DNA from: Clostridium magnum DSM 2767
GTDB lineage: Bacteria; Bacillota; Clostridia; Clostridiales; Clostridiaceae
DNA length: 64,000 nucleotides
Assembly: GCF_001623875.1 (NCBI RefSeq)
Contig: NZ_LWAE01000002.1
Coordinates: forward strand, 868,001 to 932,000
Reading direction: 5' to 3'
This document shows positions 26,442 through 34,964 of this stretch, in pieces (within the stretch, counting starts at the first letter, position 1; every line of letters starts with the position of its first letter). Under the pieces are notes generated by a model. That model was not told where the DNA came from, did not search any database, and was given only the letters and a program-made list of their open reading frames with translations. The position numbers and the translations under genes are program-made.

Positions 26442-28997
26442 ATGTTTAAACGATATGTTGCAAGTTTTACAATGTTTATTTTCTTGGTTGCAATTCTTCC
26501 AATTACCTTTGTACAAAAGACTTATGCTTATCAAAACAATGGTTACTTTAATAATGTAAAGGTAGGACTTCTAAGTATGTCTTCTACTAATATAACAGTT
26601 ACATTAAATGGAGACTATACTTTAAATGGACAAGTGTATCCGTCGGGATCTATTTTAAATATTGGGGTGAGTGGAACAAGTGTTACCTTAAATGGAACAG
26701 TACAAAGTCAGATTATTTTAATACCCAACAATAGTTCTAATTTAGTAACACTTACCTCTGGTTTAGTAACCAATAAGTATTTAGGTTCTTTTCTTATAAA
26801 GTATTATAATGGAAAATTATTACCTATTAATGCCATTGATATTGAAAGCTACCTAAAGGGTGTGGTTGGCTATGAAATGGCTAATAATTATCCAATGGAA
26901 GCCTTGAAGGCACAAGCAGTAGGGGCAAGAAATTATGCCATATCAAGAATTGGCTATGGTGCAGCTAATGGCTATGATTTTGATGATACTCCAGCTTACC
27001 AAACCTATAAAGGTTATGATGCAAGTCTTATCAATGTGATCAGTGCTGTAGAGCAGACTAAGGGACAAGTACTTCTGTACAATGACAAACTTGTTGAGAC
27101 GTTGTACTCTGCTTGGCATGGGGGAGTTTCAGAAAATAGTGAAAATGTATGGGGGAATAATGTGCCATATTTAAGATCAGTACAAGACTCCTTCGAAAAT
27201 TTAGCTTGGCCTAAGGGCAATGTAGTATTGACTAATGCACAGATACAAGCAACTTTAGTAAGTAAAAAATATTTAGCTTCTACAGATACCTTTGTAAGCT
27301 TAGATTTAAATTCTATAACTAAATTTACAAGTGGTAGAGTGTCAAAGATTAATATTATTTATAAGGATTCAACAGGAGCCCAGCAAACAAAATCTGTGAT
27401 AAATGATTATACAAGGAGTTTCCTTGGCTTACCAAGCAATCTTTATACTGTAACCTATGATGGAGTAAGTGGAACTTATACTTTTTCAGGAAAAGGAAAT
27501 GGACATGGCCTTGGAATGAGCCAGATTGGAGCTAAAAATCGAGCTGGTGCAGGACAGACTTATGATCAGATTTTAAAATTTTATTATCAAAATGTATATT
27601 TACAGAATCTTATTTTAACCCCTATATTAACTAACTTTACTCAGAGTACAAATAGTCAACTTATTGGAAATACTATTTCTTTTAATGCAACTTCAACATC
27701 TGGCAGTGGAGCTTATTTATATAAGTATGTGATAAAGAATGGAGCTAATGTTGTATACACTAGAGATTATAGCAGTATTTCATCTTTAGATTATGTACCA
27801 AGCTCTGAGGGTGATTATACTATACAAGTTTATGTAAAAGATGAAAATTCAATAGCAGAGTATGGGGATACAAAAATCTCTTTCTTTAAAGTATACCAAG
27901 GACCTAGTATAAATAGTTTTACTACTAATAAAACTCAGTATTTAGTTGGACAAACTGTTAACCTAAACTCAACAGCTACTTTAGGTTCTGGCAGCTATCT
28001 TTATAAGTATGTAATTTCTTTAGGTGGAGTAACTCTGTTAACTACAGATTACAGTAGTAAATCAAATTTACTTTATACAGTTAACAATGGTGGAACTTAT
28101 AATATAACAGTATATATGAAGGATTCACTGTCTACAAAGGATTATGACGATATAAAAACCCTGACTATTACAGCGTATAATCAACCTACTATGACCTATA
28201 CTAGTACAAAAAATTCTATTCTGCTTGGAAACACTGTGAATTATAATATAAATGAAGTAAATGGGTCCGGTAATGCTCAATATAGGTTTGTGATGATGAA
28301 TGGAAGTAGCATAGTAGTGGACAGTGGGTATTCAAACTTAAACACATTTAGTTTTAAGCCTACAACAGCGGGATACTATCAAGTAGTTGGATATCTAAAG
28401 GATTCGCTATCGGAAAAAGCTTATGATGTTAAAAGTGCCTTAAACTTAAATGTATATAAACCTCAAATTAAAACTGTAAATGTCAGTGGGTACTTATTTG
28501 AAGGAACTGCAATAAGTTTTTATGCTAGCAGCGTAGGGGCAAGTCCTTCTGGATTAAGCTATAGACATGAGGTATATAGCAATGGAAAGATGGTGGCATC
28601 TAATACTTTTAGCAACTCAAGCAGTTTCTCCTTTACACCAGCTACAGCAGGGACTTACACAGTTAAAGTCTATGGAAAAGATGGGTTAAGCACAAATGCC
28701 TACGACAGCATGAAGCAGTTTAATGTCACTGTGAATAGTAAACCACTATATCTTGCTACATTACCATTAAGTACTGGCATGACAGGTAATGATGTATTGG
28801 CTTTACAGAATGCTCTAATAAAGCTAGGATATAGTCTTAGCGCTACAGGCTATTTTGGAAGTCAAACTACTAGTGCAGTAAGTACATTTCAAACAAATGC
28901 TGGCATCCCGGTATCTGGTATTGTAGGAAGTTGGACTTATAGTTCACTAAATACAGCCCTTATAACAAAATCAGGAGTTAAAAACTTAAGCTTTTAG
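26442..28997 (+). CDS. Secreted SpoIID/LytB protein with tandem beta repeats and a peptidoglycan-binding domain
   Basis: This 851-residue protein has an N-terminal signal peptide (about residues 1-29). A SpoIID/LytB domain follows at about 90-390: ESYLKGVVGYEMANNYPMEA, SAWHGGVSENSENVWG and GKGNGHGLGMSQIGAKNRAG. SpoIID-type domains act on denuded glycan strands in spore formation. Residues about 395-770 are four repeats of about 95 residues with YKYVI and SSxSxxxYxP patterns, like triple-tyrosine motif domains. The C-terminal 65 residues are a PG_binding_1 domain (MTGNDVLALQNALIKLGY). Together it looks like a wall-bound lytic enzyme, not the classic membrane SpoIID. Confidence 0.87.
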   Translation: MFKRYVASFTMFIFLVAILPITFVQKTYAYQNNGYFNNVKVGLLSMSSTNITVTLNGDYTLNGQVYPSGSILNIGVSGTSVTLNGTVQSQIILIPNNSSNLVTLTSGLVTNKYLGSFLIKYYNGKLLPINAIDIESYLKGVVGYEMANNYPMEALKAQAVGARNYAISRIGYGAANGYDFDDTPAYQTYKGYDASLINVISAVEQTKGQVLLYNDKLVETLYSAWHGGVSENSENVWGNNVPYLRSVQDSFENLAWPKGNVVLTNAQIQATLVSKKYLASTDTFVSLDLNSITKFTSGRVSKINIIYKDSTGAQQTKSVINDYTRSFLGLPSNLYTVTYDGVSGTYTFSGKGNGHGLGMSQIGAKNRAGAGQTYDQILKFYYQNVYLQNLILTPILTNFTQSTNSQLIGNTISFNATSTSGSGAYLYKYVIKNGANVVYTRDYSSISSLDYVPSSEGDYTIQVYVKDENSIAEYGDTKISFFKVYQGPSINSFTTNKTQYLVGQTVNLNSTATLGSGSYLYKYVISLGGVTLLTTDYSSKSNLLYTVNNGGTYNITVYMKDSLSTKDYDDIKTLTITAYNQPTMTYTSTKNSILLGNTVNYNINEVNGSGNAQYRFVMMNGSSIVVDSGYSNLNTFSFKPTTAGYYQVVGYLKDSLSEKAYDVKSALNLNVYKPQIKTVNVSGYLFEGTAISFYASSVGASPSGLSYRHEVYSNGKMVASNTFSNSSSFSFTPATAGTYTVKVYGKDGLSTNAYDSMKQFNVTVNSKPLYLATLPLSTGMTGNDVLALQNALIKLGYSLSATGYFGSQTTSAVSTFQTNAGIPVSGIVGSWTYSSLNTALITKSGVKNLSF

Positions 28998-29001
28998 TAA
29001 A

Positions 29002-29037
29002 AAACAGAAGCTTTGATATTTTTCAAAGTTTCTGTTT
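29002..29037 (+). terminator. Rho-independent terminator
   Basis: AAACAGAAGCTTTGA pairs with TCAAAGTTTCTGTTT (one mismatch) and is followed by TTTTT. It lies just after the SpoIID/LytB gene. Confidence 0.8.
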
Positions 29038-29040
29038 TTT

Positions 29041-29533
29041 GATTTTAGGTATATATGAGCTAAAGATGAGGGATGAACTTTTAAAGTCAGATAAAGATTA
29101 GGAATTTGTAGTACACCTTGCTGTCATTAAAAAAATAGGAATAATAAGATTCGATAAATGAAAATTCTTGCAAGAGACTTAAGAAGTAAAGGAGGGTATG
29201 TGGTACTAAATACTTTGAGAAATGGAGCTACTAAATATGAAATAGTCTAATTGTACAAAAATATAAGAGATAAGTGTAATTGAAATGCTATTAAATGCAA
29301 GAATATAATATTTTTATTAGATGAGTTAACTGTTATAAAAAATAAAAACTGCAATAAACTTTTCTTTTAAAATGAGTATATTTGAAGAAAAAATCAATTT
29401 TTCCTTCAAATATACTGGGATTTGTGATAAAATTACTATTGTGTCACAGCTGTTAGGGATAGATAGGTCGATATGTCTCTAAATTAGTAGTGTGGTATTT
29501 TGTTTTTATTATAATTAGGGGGGAAAAAAGATT
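29041..29533. other. Gene-poor stretch with a palindrome
   Basis: No full gene is seen. A 30-codon frame at 29158-29250 (contains SKGGYVVLNTLRNGATKYEI) looks protein-like but has no ribosome site and may be a remnant. AGTATATTTGAAG at 29375 is inverted as CTTCAAATATACT ending at 29416, a near-perfect palindrome with no T tract, perhaps a regulator site for the transporter downstream. TATAAT just before 29520 could be its -10 box. Confidence 0.4.
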
Positions 29534-30766
29534 ATGAAAAATCTAATGAACAAGTGGAATCAAATGAGCTTGGTAAAACGAATAATTGTAGGTTTGATTA
29601 TTGGTATTATCTTAGCTATAACGATTCCAGAGCAAGCAAAATCAGTCATTATTTTAGGTTCTTTATTTGTTGGTGCTTTGAAGGCAGTTGCACCTATATT
29701 GGTCTTTTTCTTGGTTATGTCCGCTATTTCTCAACACAAGAGTGGTCATGAAACCAATATGAAATCCATTATTGTCCTTTATCTTGTAGGAACATTTTTA
29801 GCTGGACTTATAGCAGTTGTTGCAAGCTTTATGTTCCCGGTAAGCTTAAAACTTGCAGCAGGTGCTGAGAATGTAACACCTCCTGGAGGTGTAGTAGAAG
29901 TTCTCAAAGCATTATTAATGAACATTGTTGATAATCCAGTAAAAGCACTTTATAATGCTAACTATATTGGAATATTGTCTTGGGCAGTACTTCTTGGTTT
30001 TGCATTAAGAAATGCAGCTGATTCTACAAAAACAATGATTTCTAATTTTTCAGATGCAGTGTCTAAAGTAGTTAGATGGGTTATAAACTTTGCACCATTA
30101 GGAATAATGGGACTAGTATTTGAATCTATTGCTACAAACGGAATCAAAACATTATTAAGTTATGGACAATTACTTGTGGTTCTGATTGGATGTATGTTCT
30201 TTGTGGCACTTGTTATAAATCCAATTATTGTGTTCTTAAATATTCGTAAAAATCCATTTCCTCTTGTGCTTAAGTGCTTAAAGGAAAGTGGTATTACAGC
30301 ATTCTTTACACGTAGCTCTGCTGCAAATATTCCTGTAAATATGAGTTTATGTGAAAAACTTGGTTTAGATAAGGATACTTATTCTGTATCTATTCCATTA
30401 GGGGCTACAATAAATATGGCTGGGGCAGCTGTTACTATTTCTGTATTGACCCTTGCAGCGGTTAATACTCTTGGAATTCAAGTAGATATAGCTACTGCAT
30501 TAATCCTTAGCGTACTTTCTGCTGTATGTGCTTGTGGTGCATCAGGTGTAGCAGGTGGTTCTTTATTACTAATACCTCTAGCTTGTAGCTTATTCGGAAT
30601 TCCAAATGACGTTGCTATGAAGGTAGTTGGTGTAGGCTTTATTGTAGGGGTTTTACAAGATTCTTGCGAAACAGCACTTAACTCATCAACAGACGTACTT
30701 TTCACTGCAGCAGCTGAATTTGCTAAGTGGCGTAAAGAAGGAAAAGAAATTACTATAAATGAATAG
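29534..30766 (+). CDS. sstT: Serine/threonine:sodium symporter
   Basis: This 410-residue dicarboxylate/amino acid:cation symporter-family protein matches SstT throughout: [17 protein letters not shown] at the start, [14 protein letters not shown] in the substrate-binding hairpin, and [20 protein letters not shown] and [20 protein letters not shown] near the end. It imports serine and threonine with sodium. About eight helices plus two re-entrant hairpins are expected. GGGGGGAAAA precedes the ATG. It is a single-gene unit with its own terminator. Confidence 0.93.
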   Translation: MKNLMNKWNQMSLVKRIIVGLIIGIILAITIPEQAKSVIILGSLFVGALKAVAPILVFFLVMSAISQHKSGHETNMKSIIVLYLVGTFLAGLIAVVASFMFPVSLKLAAGAENVTPPGGVVEVLKALLMNIVDNPVKALYNANYIGILSWAVLLGFALRNAADSTKTMISNFSDAVSKVVRWVINFAPLGIMGLVFESIATNGIKTLLSYGQLLVVLIGCMFFVALVINPIIVFLNIRKNPFPLVLKCLKESGITAFFTRSSAANIPVNMSLCEKLGLDKDTYSVSIPLGATINMAGAAVTISVLTLAAVNTLGIQVDIATALILSVLSAVCACGASGVAGGSLLLIPLACSLFGIPNDVAMKVVGVGFIVGVLQDSCETALNSSTDVLFTAAAEFAKWRKEGKEITINE

Positions 30767-30792
30767 TAATTAAATTATTTTATACCTATTAA

Positions 30793-30831
30793 AGCCCTCT
30801 ATTGGCAGTTTATTCTCTGCTATAGAGGGCT
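30793..30831 (+). terminator. Terminator of sstT
   Basis: AGCCCTCTA (30793-30801) and TAGAGGGCT (30823-30831) are perfect arms with an inner GCAG/CTGC pair, followed by CTCTTT. It may also serve the convergent DAHP synthase gene. Confidence 0.75.
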
Positions 30832-30865
30832 CTCTTTACCTAAAGTTTCTTTTTATATTTTAGAT

Positions 30866-31894
30866 TTACAGATTTTCAGCAATATAGTAAATTAAATTTT
30901 CAGTATCTTCCCAACCTAAACATGGATCTGTTATGGATTTTCCATAAACACCATCTTCTACGTCTTGTCTACCTTCTACAAGATAGCTTTCAATCATAAG
31001 TCCCTTAATCATTTTCTTCAGTGTAGAATTATATTTTCTACTGGCTAATACTTCTCTTGCAATTCTTGGTTGTTCTTTATAGAGTTTCATTGAGTTTGCA
31101 TGATTTGTATCTACAATAATAGAAGGATTTAATAACTGGTGCTTCTCATATTCTTTAACTAGGCAAGTCAAATTTTCATAATGATAATTTGGAATATTTC
31201 TTCCATAAGAGTCTACAGCGCCTCTTAAAACAGCATGTGAAAGAGGGTTTCCACTTGTTTTAATCTCCCAACCGCCATATATAAAAGAATGCTCGAGCTG
31301 CGCTGCTTTGATGGAGTTTAACATTACATTGATATCTCCGCTGGTAGGGTTCTTCATTCCTACTGGCATATCAACACCGCTCACAGTAAACCTATGGTGT
31401 TGATTTTCAACTGAGCGGGCTCCAACAGCAATATAACCTAACATATCTGCAAGGTAGTCAAAGTTTTCAGGATATAGCATTTCATCAGCTGCAGGCATAT
31501 GATACTCACTTAATGCCTTCAAATGCAGTCTTCTAATTGCTTTTATTCCTTCAACTAAATCTGGATCTTTATGTAGATCAGGTTGATGTGCCATTCCTTT
31601 ATATCCCTCACCAGTGGTTCTTGGCTTATTAGTATATATTCTAGGTATAATAATAATAGAATCTTTTACTTTTTCTTGAACTTTTGCAAGCCTTCCGATA
31701 TACTCGCAGACAGAATCTTCATTATCGGCAGAACATGGTCCTATTATAAGAACAAATTTATCACTTTCATTTTGAAAAACCTTTCTTATCTCCATATCTT
31801 TCTGTTCTTTAATTTCCTTAATATGGTCTGACAAAGGCATTTCTCCTATAATCTCCTGTGCTGTAGGTATTTTTTTTATGAATTTCATACTCAT
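30866..31894 (-). CDS. aroF: DAHP synthase, class I, copy 2
   Basis: This 342-residue paralogue of the enzyme at 20997-22025 has all the same catalytic motifs (LIIGPCSADNEDSV, KPRTTGEGYKGMAHQPDL, GARSVENQHHR, GMKNPTSGDI). The differences are scattered over the protein, so the duplication is not brand new. The first step of the shikimate pathway is commonly carried out by isoenzymes with different feedback or transcriptional control. Here it follows a shikimate kinase gene in an operon with its own aromatic leader, which is richer in Phe codons. Confidence 0.93.
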   Translation of the reverse strand: MSMKFIKKIPTAQEIIGEMPLSDHIKEIKEQKDMEIRKVFQNESDKFVLIIGPCSADNEDSVCEYIGRLAKVQEKVKDSIIIIPRIYTNKPRTTGEGYKGMAHQPDLHKDPDLVEGIKAIRRLHLKALSEYHMPAADEMLYPENFDYLADMLGYIAVGARSVENQHHRFTVSGVDMPVGMKNPTSGDINVMLNSIKAAQLEHSFIYGGWEIKTSGNPLSHAVLRGAVDSYGRNIPNYHYENLTCLVKEYEKHQLLNPSIIVDTNHANSMKLYKEQPRIAREVLASRKYNSTLKKMIKGLMIESYLVEGRQDVEDGVYGKSITDPCLGWEDTENLIYYIAENL

Positions 31895-31960
31895 ATTATT
31901 AATTCCTTTCGTTAATACATTTAATTAGTTAAGCTACTGATTGAACTTATTAATATTTTT

Positions 31961-31988
31961 ATCTGATGACTACTTGTTCTAATACTTA
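31961..31988 (+). repeat. Left-end fragment of the interspersed repeat
   Basis: ATCTGATGACTACTTGTTCT followed by AATACTTA matches the left end of the family. The rest is lost; CACATCTGATTTAAGTTTAA at 32631 onward may be a decayed right end on the other side of the shikimate kinase gene. Confidence 0.5.
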
Positions 31989-32032
31989 GTCTTATATGAA
32001 GCTCCTTCTCTAGAGTTTAAATATACTAGAAA

Positions 32033-32536
32033 TTAGGAGTAAATAGAAGAAATGTAGTATACAATATCATCAATGTTATTGTCGTTAACTAAATGCAAAT
32101 CACAGCATTTTCTATAAATTTCATATTTTTCACTAAGATGTTCATGAACTTTAAGTGCTTTATCTTTTAAGAGATTTGTATTACTAGTCAATTTCTGATT
32201 TTCAGTGATTCCTTCTGAAGGTTTATCTATAAAAATTATAATACCATTTTCTCTTAACTCTTTTATATTTGAATCATTCTTTAGCACTTCTATTTCAGTA
32301 GAAATTATTGTGTGTTTTAATCTGCTTAGTTTATCAACTACGTTTCTTTCTGTATTATCCAAATGGTCTTCTCCATCATTGAGTAGGTCTGGCATAGACT
32401 TTCCACAGTTTTCTTCTATATATTGACTTGCATTAACAAATTTTAATCCTAACTTTTCAGATAAAAGTTTACCTATAGTAGTTTTTCCGGAGTCGGGCAT
32501 ACCTATTAAAATTATATTTTTACTCATTTCTCCCAT
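32033..32536 (-). CDS. aroK: Shikimate kinase
   Basis: This 167-residue P-loop kinase has Walker A in GMPDSGKTTIGKLLSEKLG and the family segment FVNASQYIEENCGKSMPDL. Shikimate kinase phosphorylates shikimate in the common aromatic pathway. It is more divergent than typical AroK: the usual DxD motif (FxDxD) appears as VNASQY, so one metal/shikimate contact differs, and activity is not assured. AAGGAGAT precedes the start. It lies between the aromatic leader and DAHP synthase copy 2, which supports the assignment. Confidence 0.75.
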   Translation of the reverse strand: MGEMSKNIILIGMPDSGKTTIGKLLSEKLGLKFVNASQYIEENCGKSMPDLLNDGEDHLDNTERNVVDKLSRLKHTIISTEIEVLKNDSNIKELRENGIIIFIDKPSEGITENQKLTSNTNLLKDKALKVHEHLSEKYEIYRKCCDLHLVNDNNIDDIVYYISSIYS

Positions 32537-32739
32537 TATTCCATCTCCTTAATTTTTAAATAAATTTAATTTATTTTATTAGCTTTATGCAATACTTAAG
32601 GGTCTCCAATACTGTAAGTTGTATATGAGCCACATCTGATTTAAGTTTAATTTTATGTAATTAATAACTCTTTTGCGCGCTATAAGGGTTTTAATACAAA
32701 TGTAATCATCAGGATATACCTCGTAAAATTAAATAAAAA

Positions 32740-32763
32740 AATAAGGCCCTAATGAGCCTTATT
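32740..32763 (-). terminator. Attenuator terminator upstream of the aroK-DAHP synthase operon
   Basis: The stem-loop AATAAGGC/GCCTTATT and its loop are identical to the one at 22106-22129 and are followed by a T tract on the minus strand. The arm AAGGCTCATT could pair with AATGAGTTT at 32830-32838 instead. Confidence 0.85.
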
Positions 32764-32784
32764 GTGTAAACCAAATTTATAGTG

Positions 32785-32955
32785 TTATACGTATAGAATT
32801 TTTCTACACGAGATAAAATTCGATTTATTAAACTCATTGAAAATTGGAATAAATATTTTTTTGCAGAAAAAGTAACTAGCGCTAAAATAAAAATAGCCCC
32901 AGCTAAAATAAAAATAGAATTTTTCGCTTATTCCCTTTCCAATGATATTTTTCAT
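32785..32955 (-). CDS. Aromatic-rich leader peptide, copy 2 (Phe-leaning)
   Basis: This 56-codon frame starts at ATG 32955, 8 bases after GGAGG. Codons 10-29 hold seven Phe, five Tyr and one Trp (core FYFYFSWGYFYFSASYFF). Relative to copy 1, Leu and Tyr codons are changed to Phe while the rest of the peptide is nearly the same. The 7-bp hairpin over the last codons is kept, with CGTGTAG/CTATACG in place of CCTGTAG/CTACAGG, one pair being exchanged on both sides. It precedes the shikimate kinase gene by about 250 bases. Confidence 0.8.
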   Translation of the reverse strand: MKNIIGKGISEKFYFYFSWGYFYFSASYFFCKKIFIPIFNEFNKSNFISCRKILYV

Positions 32956-33026
32956 AATTTTATCCTCCAAACACCTTTCATTATAGAAAATTTTTATTAA
33001 TTTATAAGATAAATTTTATATATGTA

Positions 33027-33054
33027 ATTATATCACCTAGTTTTTTTATGTCAA
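33027..33054 (-). promoter_or_regulatory. Promoter of the second aromatic leader operon
   Basis: On the minus strand TTGACA (33049-33054) and TATAAT (33027-33032) are 16 bases apart, followed by TACATATATAAAATTTATCT, the same as in copy 1. Confidence 0.85.
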
Positions 33055-33120
33055 TAGAGAATTTTCTTTTTAACGTAAATTTTCAATATATTCTATGCAA
33101 ATGAGCTAAATAGGAAATAT

Positions 33121-33165
33121 AAAATTAAAATAGATGGAGTGGGAATCTCCATCTATTTTAATTTT
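33121..33165 (-). terminator. Terminator overlapping the end of the PHP gene
   Basis: AAAATTAAAATAGATGGAG (33121-33139) and CTCCATCTATTTTAATTTT (33147-33165) are perfect 19-bp arms around a 7-base loop. The stop codon of the PHP gene lies inside the right arm. Confidence 0.75.
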
Positions 33166-33884
33166 ATATTCTTCCCTTTAGTTTTTAGAAAATCTAAAAA
33201 ATCTTCCTTACTTCTATTTATAATTAGTTCTTCAGGCATATCGATCTCCTTAAGCATACTTAAGGCAGCATGAAAATTACCTATGTTTAGATAAAAATGT
33301 GCATCACTATTTAATATTATTTTTACACCATATTCTTTACATAGATGAGCTATTCTAGCACAGTTTTTTTCACTTCCAATTCTTGAACTTACAAAGGAAC
33401 TATTATTTATTTCGATAAGTATATTTTTTTCTTTTGCTTTTTTTACTAGCTCCTCTTCATGGATTGGGAATCTAGGGTTGCCTGAATGACCTATAATGTG
33501 TACATTAGGATTATCCATAACCTTTAAAAAAGCAGAGGTATTTAGATCAGCATCTTCATTTGATTCCATTACTGGTTCATGCATACTTGCTATTAATATA
33601 TCCATTTTTTCTTGAAGAAACATTGGTAAGTCTAAGTTTCCTTCATAATCTATTATATTGGCTTCACAGCCATAAAGCATAGTAACACCAAAAAGTTCCC
33701 TCGGAAGTACCTTGAGATTAGCAAAATACCATTCATGAGGAGCGCCAGGCATGGAAGATCCGTGATCTGTTGTGCCTAAAAGTTGAATTCCTTTCTCACT
33801 GGCATGTTTTGCATTTTCTGATAAAGTTGAGTAAGCATGACCACTGACTATAGTATGAGTGTGCATATCAAGAAAACATTTCAT
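33153..33884 (-). CDS. PHP-domain phosphatase/hydrolase (YcdX-like)
   Basis: This 243-residue protein has the polymerase-and-histidinol-phosphatase metal motifs: DMHTHTIVSGHAYS near the start, TTDHGSSMPG, GCEANI, IASMHEPV, IGHSGNPRFP and ILNSDAHF. YcdX-type proteins bind three zinc ions and hydrolyse phosphate esters; the physiological substrate is unknown. It ends in a Lys-rich tail. It is a single-gene unit; a strong perfect hairpin covers the stop codon. Confidence 0.88.
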   Translation of the reverse strand: MKCFLDMHTHTIVSGHAYSTLSENAKHASEKGIQLLGTTDHGSSMPGAPHEWYFANLKVLPRELFGVTMLYGCEANIIDYEGNLDLPMFLQEKMDILIASMHEPVMESNEDADLNTSAFLKVMDNPNVHIIGHSGNPRFPIHEEELVKKAKEKNILIEINNSSFVSSRIGSEKNCARIAHLCKEYGVKIILNSDAHFYLNIGNFHAALSMLKEIDMPEELIINRSKEDFLDFLKTKGKNIKLK

Positions 33885-33948
33885 ATATATTAACTCCTTT
33901 CAAGTTGTAATTAAAATTAATGTCATTATTTATTATATATTATAATTT

Positions 33949-34118
33949 ATCCGATGACTACCCGATCTAATACTCCATCTTCTCAAAGAGTACGTTGCGA
34001 GCGGCTATATCCCTCGTTCAACTAAGAATCAGGTGGGGGTTAAATGCCTAAATGCCATTTAACGGGCAAAGCCCCGGGTCGTAGACGAAACCCCATCTGA
34101 TTCAAGTTTCCACTTCAT
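33949..34118 (+). repeat. Interspersed two-hairpin repeat, longest form
   Basis: The ends ATCCGATGACTACCCGATCT and GATTCAAGTTTCCACTTCAT match the family. The right hairpin GAATCAGGTGGGGGTT...AACCCCATCTGATTC is enlarged by about 45 bases, including a GC-rich GGGCAAAGCCCCGGGTCG. It fills most of the gap 33885-34282; the remainder is AT-rich with the next gene's ribosome site AAAGGAGA. Confidence 0.7.
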
Positions 34119-34282
34119 ATTTATGTCAGTTAATTGATTGTTTTTTAATAAGCTCATTAGAAGAGAAAGGGTAAAAATCAAATAAATACAAAATTATATT
34201 CATTATTTAGGTTATTTTTGATAAAATGTTAAATAAGTGATATATTTTAACATTTTATCATTAAAGGAGAAAAGAATCTTAA

Positions 34283-34942
34283 ATGAATGAGGTTGAAAAA
34301 TTTATATCTATAATTGATAAAAAGCTTAGGACTAATATAGTTATTGAAAGTATAGATTCAGGAGATCCAGTAGTAGTAAAGCACATACCAGATTCTTGGA
34401 TCTTATTAGGATGTGGCAACTATGCTGCAGTATTTACTCATCAAGATTTTCAAGATTATGTAGTAAAAATATATGCTGCAGGAAGAATAGGGTTAAAAGA
34501 AGAAATAGAGGTATATAAAGCCATTGGAAGACATCCGGCTTATTCATATTTAGTCTATTATACAGAGGAATATCTAATACTTAACAGAATTAGGGGGATT
34601 ACACTATACAACTGTTTTAGGCGTGGAATAAAGATTCCTCCAAAAATAATACAGGATATTGAAGAAGCTCTTAAATATGCAAGAAAAAGGGGACTTTATC
34701 CTCATGATGTCCATGTGAAAAACATAATGATGATGGGAAATAGGGGAGTTGTAGTTGATATTTCAGATTTTAAACATAAGGAATATTGTTCTTTATGGGA
34801 TGATTTTAAAAAAGCTTATTATAGATATTATGTGCCTTTTTTATATAGATTTACAATACCTATTCCAGAATTTTTGCTTAATTTAATAAGAAAAAGTTAT
34901 AGATATTATAAAAAACTTAAGAAGATAACTAAAGAAATATAA
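34283..34942 (+). CDS. Protein kinase-like protein, YrzF type
   Basis: This 219-residue protein has a reduced protein-kinase fold: a glycine loop LGCGNYAAVFTH, the ATP Lys in YVVKIY, a catalytic loop PHDVHVKNIMM (HxD-like with Asp then Asn) and a metal motif VDISDF in place of DFG. It resembles the YrzF and RIO/ABC1-like small kinases of Firmicutes. The C-terminus is basic and Tyr-rich (YRYYKKLKK). The target is unknown. The AEC transporter follows after 22 bases and is probably cotranscribed. Confidence 0.78.
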   Translation: MNEVEKFISIIDKKLRTNIVIESIDSGDPVVVKHIPDSWILLGCGNYAAVFTHQDFQDYVVKIYAAGRIGLKEEIEVYKAIGRHPAYSYLVYYTEEYLILNRIRGITLYNCFRRGIKIPPKIIQDIEEALKYARKRGLYPHDVHVKNIMMMGNRGVVVDISDFKHKEYCSLWDDFKKAYYRYYVPFLYRFTIPIPEFLLNLIRKSYRYYKKLKKITKEI

Positions 34943-34964
34943 ATACTAGAGAGGATTTTTTTAT

